A stretch of DNA of 64,000 nt from Mesorhizobium caraganae (GTDB lineage: Bacteria; Pseudomonadota; Alphaproteobacteria; Rhizobiales; Rhizobiaceae). Where the stretch lies: positions 79,607 to 143,606 of the forward strand of contig NZ_JAFCGY010000014.1 in assembly GCF_016836705.1 (NCBI RefSeq), read 5' to 3'. Below are positions 60,176-64,000 of the stretch, piece after piece. The stretch's first letter is position 1. Each line of letters starts with the position of its first letter. The notes under the pieces were generated by a model, which worked only from the letters and a program-made list of their open reading frames with translations, was not told the DNA's origin and ran no database searches. Made by a program: the position numbers and the translations under genes.

Positions 60176-61588
60176 TCATTTCTTGAGTTTGCCTGAAGGG
60201 TTGTAGTTTATGATGTCCTGCGCGCGAATCCAGCCGGGCTCGCCGCGCTTCAGGTCCTTTTGCGCGCGCATGGCAAAGATTTTCGCATTCTTGTAGTCGC
60301 CGGAATAGAAATGGCCCTCGGCGGTGGCGAGCTCCGCGGCCGGGATGTTGCCGAGTTCGCCATAGGCCTGGGCCAGATAGCGGTACCCGGCGGTGTTTTC
60401 CTTGTCGCGCCCGAGGCCGTTGTTGATCTGCACCACCGCCTTCTTCAGTGAATCGGGCGTGCCGATGGCCATCAGCGCCTGGCCGAGGGACACGGGCAAC
60501 AGGCCCGACTTCACCGGATCGAGGCTGACCGCCTTGGCATAGGCATCCGCCGCGTCCTTCGGCTTGTTGGCCTTCATCAGGATGTCGCCGCGCAATTCCT
60601 GGAAATAGGGGTTCTTCGGCTGTTCCTTGATCAATGCGTTGGTCTTGGTGAGTGCCGCACCCAGATTCCCGTAGAGATAGGCCATCTGCGCCTCGCCATA
60701 GCGCGATGGGAGGCTGCCCGGGGCCTTGCGCATCAGCCGCGTCGCGGCGGCCTGGCCGCCCATATAGGCGGCGATCTTGATGCGCATCATGTCGTGCCGC
60801 TGCTGCAGCGCGGGCGGATCGACCTTGCCGACATTGGGGCTCTGCTTGACCAGCACTTCAAGATTGGCGATGCGCTCCTGCGGCATCGGATGGCTGATCC
60901 GGTAGGGATCGACCTGCGTGCCGGACAGAGACAGCGCGTTCTGGAAGCGGGCGAAGGTCTTCAGCATGCCCATGCCGGACTGGCCGGTGGCGTTGAGATA
61001 GGTGATGGCCGAGCGGTCGGCGGTCGACTCTTCGGTGCGCTGGTAGGCAAGAATGCTGCGCTGCGCCATCTCGCCGCCGCCGGCGGCGACACCCATGCCG
61101 GCACCGGCAAGGCCGCGGCTGTTGGTGGTGGCGCCGGCAACGATGGCGCCGGCGCCAAGCAGCGTGGCGATGATGGCCATCGTCTTGGCGCGCTCGAGCT
61201 GGTCGCGCAATTTCTGCTGATGCCCGCCGGCGATGTGGCCGGCTTCGTGGGCGATGACGCCGATGATCTCATTGGGCGTTTCGGCCTGCATAAGCGCGCC
61301 GGTGTTGATGAACAGCCGGCGCCCGGTGACGAATGCGTTAAAACTCTGATCGTTGACCAGGACGATATCGACGCCGTCATTGGCGAGACCAGCAGCCTTG
61401 AAGATCGGCCGCGCATAGTCGCGCACCAGCGCCTCGATCTCGGCATCGCGCACCACCGGCACCGCCTGTGCGAATGCTGTCACCGTGCCGGAGATCGCAA
61501 CAGTGGCGGCAAGCAAAAGCGTCGCGAAGCCGCGCGCTGTCTTCCCGATGGAATATTTTGAAATCGTCGATTTGGGTCGGCTCAGCAT
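60176..61588 (-). CDS. M48 family metalloprotease with TPR repeats (BepA-like)
   Basis: 470 residues. A signal peptide, then a zinc metalloprotease with HEAGH (114-118) and the third ligand in TEESTADRSAI, followed by a TPR-rich C-terminal half (e.g. AYAKAVSLDPVKSGLL). This is the architecture of BepA/YfgC, a periplasmic chaperone-protease that works on outer-membrane protein assembly. The ATG at 61588 was preferred to an in-frame GTG at 61597. It is upstream of the DsbA-like gene, 57 bases away. Confidence 0.93.
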   Translation of the reverse strand: MLSRPKSTISKYSIGKTARGFATLLLAATVAISGTVTAFAQAVPVVRDAEIEALVRDYARPIFKAAGLANDGVDIVLVNDQSFNAFVTGRRLFINTGALMQAETPNEIIGVIAHEAGHIAGGHQQKLRDQLERAKTMAIIATLLGAGAIVAGATTNSRGLAGAGMGVAAGGGEMAQRSILAYQRTEESTADRSAITYLNATGQSGMGMLKTFARFQNALSLSGTQVDPYRISHPMPQERIANLEVLVKQSPNVGKVDPPALQQRHDMMRIKIAAYMGGQAAATRLMRKAPGSLPSRYGEAQMAYLYGNLGAALTKTNALIKEQPKNPYFQELRGDILMKANKPKDAADAYAKAVSLDPVKSGLLPVSLGQALMAIGTPDSLKKAVVQINNGLGRDKENTAGYRYLAQAYGELGNIPAAELATAEGHFYSGDYKNAKIFAMRAQKDLKRGEPGWIRAQDIINYNPSGKLKK

Positions 61589-61743
61589 GAGGTCCACTGG
61601 TAAACGAGCGGGCGAACGATGAAAAGAGTCGGCACCGAAACTAGGCTAACTTGTGATCCTCACATCAATCGGGCATTTGTGCGGCGCTGCCATCGAGGTT
61701 GCTGGCCTGGAGCGGCAGGATTGGGCGGAAGAGGTGAGGTCAA

Positions 61744-62892
61744 ATGGTTGTTGCGCTGTCGCGCCGCGGTGAAGTCGAGCCGTTTCACGCCATGGACATC
61801 CTGGCCGAGGCCAACCGGCTGAAGGCGACAGGCGTGCCTGTCGTGTCCATGGCCGTCGGGCAGCCATCCGATCCGGCGCCGGTGGGGGTCAGGGAAGCCG
61901 CCGTAAATGCGCTGAAGATCGGCCGCATCGGCTACACCGATGCGCTCGGCCTGGCGGATCTGCGCAAGGCGATCGCCGCGCACTATGGCGATCACTACGG
62001 AATCGATGTCGCGCCGAACCGCATCGCCGTGACGACGGGATCGTCGGCAGCCTTCAATCTGGCCTTCCTGGCAATGTTCGATCCGGGCGATCGCGTCGCC
62101 ATCGCGGCACCCGGCTATCCCGCCTATCGCAACATTATGGCCGCGCTCGGCATCGAGATCGTCGAGATCGAGCTCGGCCTGGACGCTTATCTGCATGCCG
62201 ACCATTTGAAGGTGGCGCATCGGGAAAACCCATTGAAGGGCGTGCTGTTCGCCAGCCCGGCCAATCCGACCGGCGCCGTCATTCCCGCCGATGAGCTCTC
62301 GGCGCTGGTGAGGACAGCCGAAGAACTCGGCATCGCGGTCATATCGGATGAGATCTATCACCGGCTGGCCTATGCCGCGCCCGACACTACGGCGCTGGCC
62401 TATGGCTCGGGCGTAACGGTGATCAATTCCTTCTCAAAATACTATTGCATGACCGGCTGGCGTATCGGCTGGATGGTGCTGCCGGACGCCCTGGTGCGGC
62501 CCATCGAGCGCATTGCCCAGAGCCTCTACATCTCGCCGCCGGAACTGTCGCAGATCGCGGCGATCGAAGCCTTCAAGGCGACGGAAGAGCTGGAAGCGGT
62601 GAAGGCGCGCTACGCCTGGAATCGCGAGCTGTTGACGCAGCGCCTGCCGGAGCTCGGATTTCCGCTGGCAGCCCCCATGGACGGCGCGTTCTATGCTTTC
62701 TGCGATGTCACCCGGCATACCAATGACAGCATGGCCTTTGCGCGCAAAATGCTGGCCGAGGCGCATGTGGCGGCGACGCCCGGCCGTGATTTCGATCCGC
62801 TGGCCGGACACCGAACGATGCGTTTTTCCTATGCCGGCAGCCATGACGACATGGTCGAGGCGATGGCGCGCATCGAGCGCTGGCTGAAATAG
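61744..62892 (+). CDS. Aspartate/tyrosine-type aminotransferase, PLP-dependent
   Basis: 382 residues, class I aminotransferase. FSKYYCMTGWRIGW contains the PLP lysine (Lys 232), with GYTDALGLADLRKAIA, TTGSSAAFNLAF, ASPANPTGAVI, VISDEIYHRL, and the C-terminal MRFSYAGS carrying the substrate-binding Arg. The amino-acid specificity cannot be read reliably. It is followed after 11 bases by glutaminase, so they may share a transcript. Confidence 0.92.
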   Translation: MVVALSRRGEVEPFHAMDILAEANRLKATGVPVVSMAVGQPSDPAPVGVREAAVNALKIGRIGYTDALGLADLRKAIAAHYGDHYGIDVAPNRIAVTTGSSAAFNLAFLAMFDPGDRVAIAAPGYPAYRNIMAALGIEIVEIELGLDAYLHADHLKVAHRENPLKGVLFASPANPTGAVIPADELSALVRTAEELGIAVISDEIYHRLAYAAPDTTALAYGSGVTVINSFSKYYCMTGWRIGWMVLPDALVRPIERIAQSLYISPPELSQIAAIEAFKATEELEAVKARYAWNRELLTQRLPELGFPLAAPMDGAFYAFCDVTRHTNDSMAFARKMLAEAHVAATPGRDFDPLAGHRTMRFSYAGSHDDMVEAMARIERWLK

Positions 62893-62903
62893 CGGGGACG
62901 ACA

Positions 62904-63833
62904 ATGCCGGAACTCGAACAAGCGCTGGCCGATGTCGCCGCCGAGATGGCGGAACGCACCGATCGTGGCGACGTCGCCACCTACATCCCGCAGCTCGGCA
63001 AAGTCGATCCGAAGAAATTCGGCATTGCGGCGGTGACCAATGACGGCCACGTGCTTGTCGCCGGCGACGCCGACCAGGCATTCTCGATCCAGAGCATTTC
63101 CAAGGTGTTCACCCTGACGCTGGCGCTCGGCAATGTCGGCGATGCGCTGTGGCAGCGGGTTGGGCGTGAGCCGTCGGGCAATCCGTTCAACTCGATCGTC
63201 CAGCTCGAGCATGAGAACGGCATTCCGCGCAATCCGTTCATCAATGCCGGCGCCATCGTCGTCTCAGACATATTGCTCGCCGGCCACCAGCCGCGCGAGG
63301 CGATCGGAGAGATCCTGCGCTTCATCCAGTTCCTCGCCGACGATGAGACGATCATCATCGACCGCGAGGTCGCGGCCTCCGAACGCGCCACCGGCTACCG
63401 CAACTTTGCGCTTGCCAACTACATGAAATCCTTCGGCAATCTTCACCATGCGCCGGAGCTGGCGCTGGGCGTCTACTTCCACCATTGCGCCATCGCCATG
63501 AGCTGCCGGCAACTGGCGCTGGCCGGCCGCTTCCTCGCCAATGGCGGCAAGAACCCAGCGACCGGCCATTCCGTGGTGTCGGCCGAGCGCGCACGCCGCA
63601 TCGGCGCCATGATGCTGACCTGCGGCCACTATGACGGCTCCGGCGACTTTGCCTTCCGTGTCGGCATTCCCGGCAAAAGCGGCGTCGGCGGCGGCATATT
63701 GGGGATCGTGCCGGGCGTCGCCTCGCTCGCCGTGTGGTCGCCAGGTCTCAATGCCAACGGCAATTCGAAGCTGGGGTCGATCGCGCTGGAAAAGCTGGCC
63801 AGGGTGATGAACTGGTCGATCTTCGCACCCTAG
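62904..63833 (+). CDS. glsA: Glutaminase A
   Basis: Hydrolyses glutamine to glutamate and ammonia. 309 residues of the serine-dependent beta-lactamase-fold glutaminase family, with the catalytic Ser-x-x-Lys as SISK at Ser 64/Lys 67, GNPFNSIVQLEHENGIPRNPFINAGAI, and the C-terminal SGVGGGILGIVPG. It follows the aminotransferase and ends 167 bases before the window edge; nothing else was recognised in that tail. Confidence 0.95.
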   Translation: MPELEQALADVAAEMAERTDRGDVATYIPQLGKVDPKKFGIAAVTNDGHVLVAGDADQAFSIQSISKVFTLTLALGNVGDALWQRVGREPSGNPFNSIVQLEHENGIPRNPFINAGAIVVSDILLAGHQPREAIGEILRFIQFLADDETIIIDREVAASERATGYRNFALANYMKSFGNLHHAPELALGVYFHHCAIAMSCRQLALAGRFLANGGKNPATGHSVVSAERARRIGAMMLTCGHYDGSGDFAFRVGIPGKSGVGGGILGIVPGVASLAVWSPGLNANGNSKLGSIALEKLARVMNWSIFAP

Positions 63834-64000
63834 GACTTACCGATATTCAGGTGAGGCCGGCCTGCAAATGGCTGATACCTGCGCTTCCGGTGCTCATATG
63901 TGGACGGCCCCCTGCTTGCAAGGCTTGGTGAGATAGTTTGATCGGATCGCTTGCGCTCATATGTCCGGCCTTTTGCGCGCGGATATCTGAGCGCGGGCCT

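Noticed and set aside
1..64000. CRISPR arrays, insertion-sequence transposases, integrases, rRNA genes
   Set aside because: No regularly spaced repeats and no recognisable transposase, integrase or rRNA sequence were seen on either strand.

Overview
The window looks like chromosome from a high-GC member of the Rhizobiales, most probably Mesorhizobium or a close relative. This is an inference from gene content: DUF982 and DUF2188 proteins, an Omp25/31-type porin, a two-domain cold-shock protein, a BTLCP cysteine peptidase, NDUFA12 next to a DUF2155 protein, and TTG starts on aroQ and on a DUF3126 gene. No rRNA, CRISPR array, transposase or integrase gene was found. One tRNA (Leu, TAA anticodon) is present.

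Layout. 1-15.6 kb is mostly housekeeping: the C-terminal part of NAD+ synthetase (cut by the window edge), an ABC exporter, an ArsR-AHSA1 regulator/effector pair behind a palindromic operator candidate, Nudix hydrolases, gpt, a universal stress protein, an old-yellow-enzyme homologue, NudK, and a histidine-ammonia-lyase-fold enzyme that lacks the cofactor-forming Ala-Ser-Gly triad. 15.6-22.3 kb is different: gene-poor, with short ORFs of no recognised family, a pair of related coiled-coil-like small proteins, a 405-bp direct duplication carrying a zinc-ribbon ORF (one copy intact, one broken) and gene fragments. It ends at the 3' side of tRNA-Leu and reads as a decayed genomic island.

22.4-41.2 kb returns to ordinary chromosome: porin, adenine deaminase, two tandem DUF900 lipoprotein hydrolases, an M24-fold protein without the usual metal ligands, ilvA, gloA, cold-shock protein, DUF192 protein, cysE and a gamma-carbonic-anhydrase-like protein. 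41.2-43.0 kb is a small accessory patch (ankyrin, HNH, DUF2726). 43.2-48.9 kb holds envelope and signalling genes (BTLCP, tandem PilZ, PAS, rhomboid, CBS) and a tight MoaD/ThiS plus BNR beta-propeller gene pair.

49.4-63.8 kb is core metabolism: gatB, the panB-panC pair, NDUFA12, DUF2155, and a long leftward cluster (M48 peptidase, DsbA-like protein, aroQ, accB, accC, aat) linking periplasmic protein quality control, chorismate synthesis, fatty-acid initiation and N-end-rule tagging. It ends with an aminotransferase and glutaminase pair.

The best leads for something undescribed are the triad-less lyase (12.9-14.4 kb), the MoaD/beta-propeller pair (46.0-47.4 kb) and the ORFan island (15.6-22.3 kb). 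None amounts to a proven new system from sequence alone.
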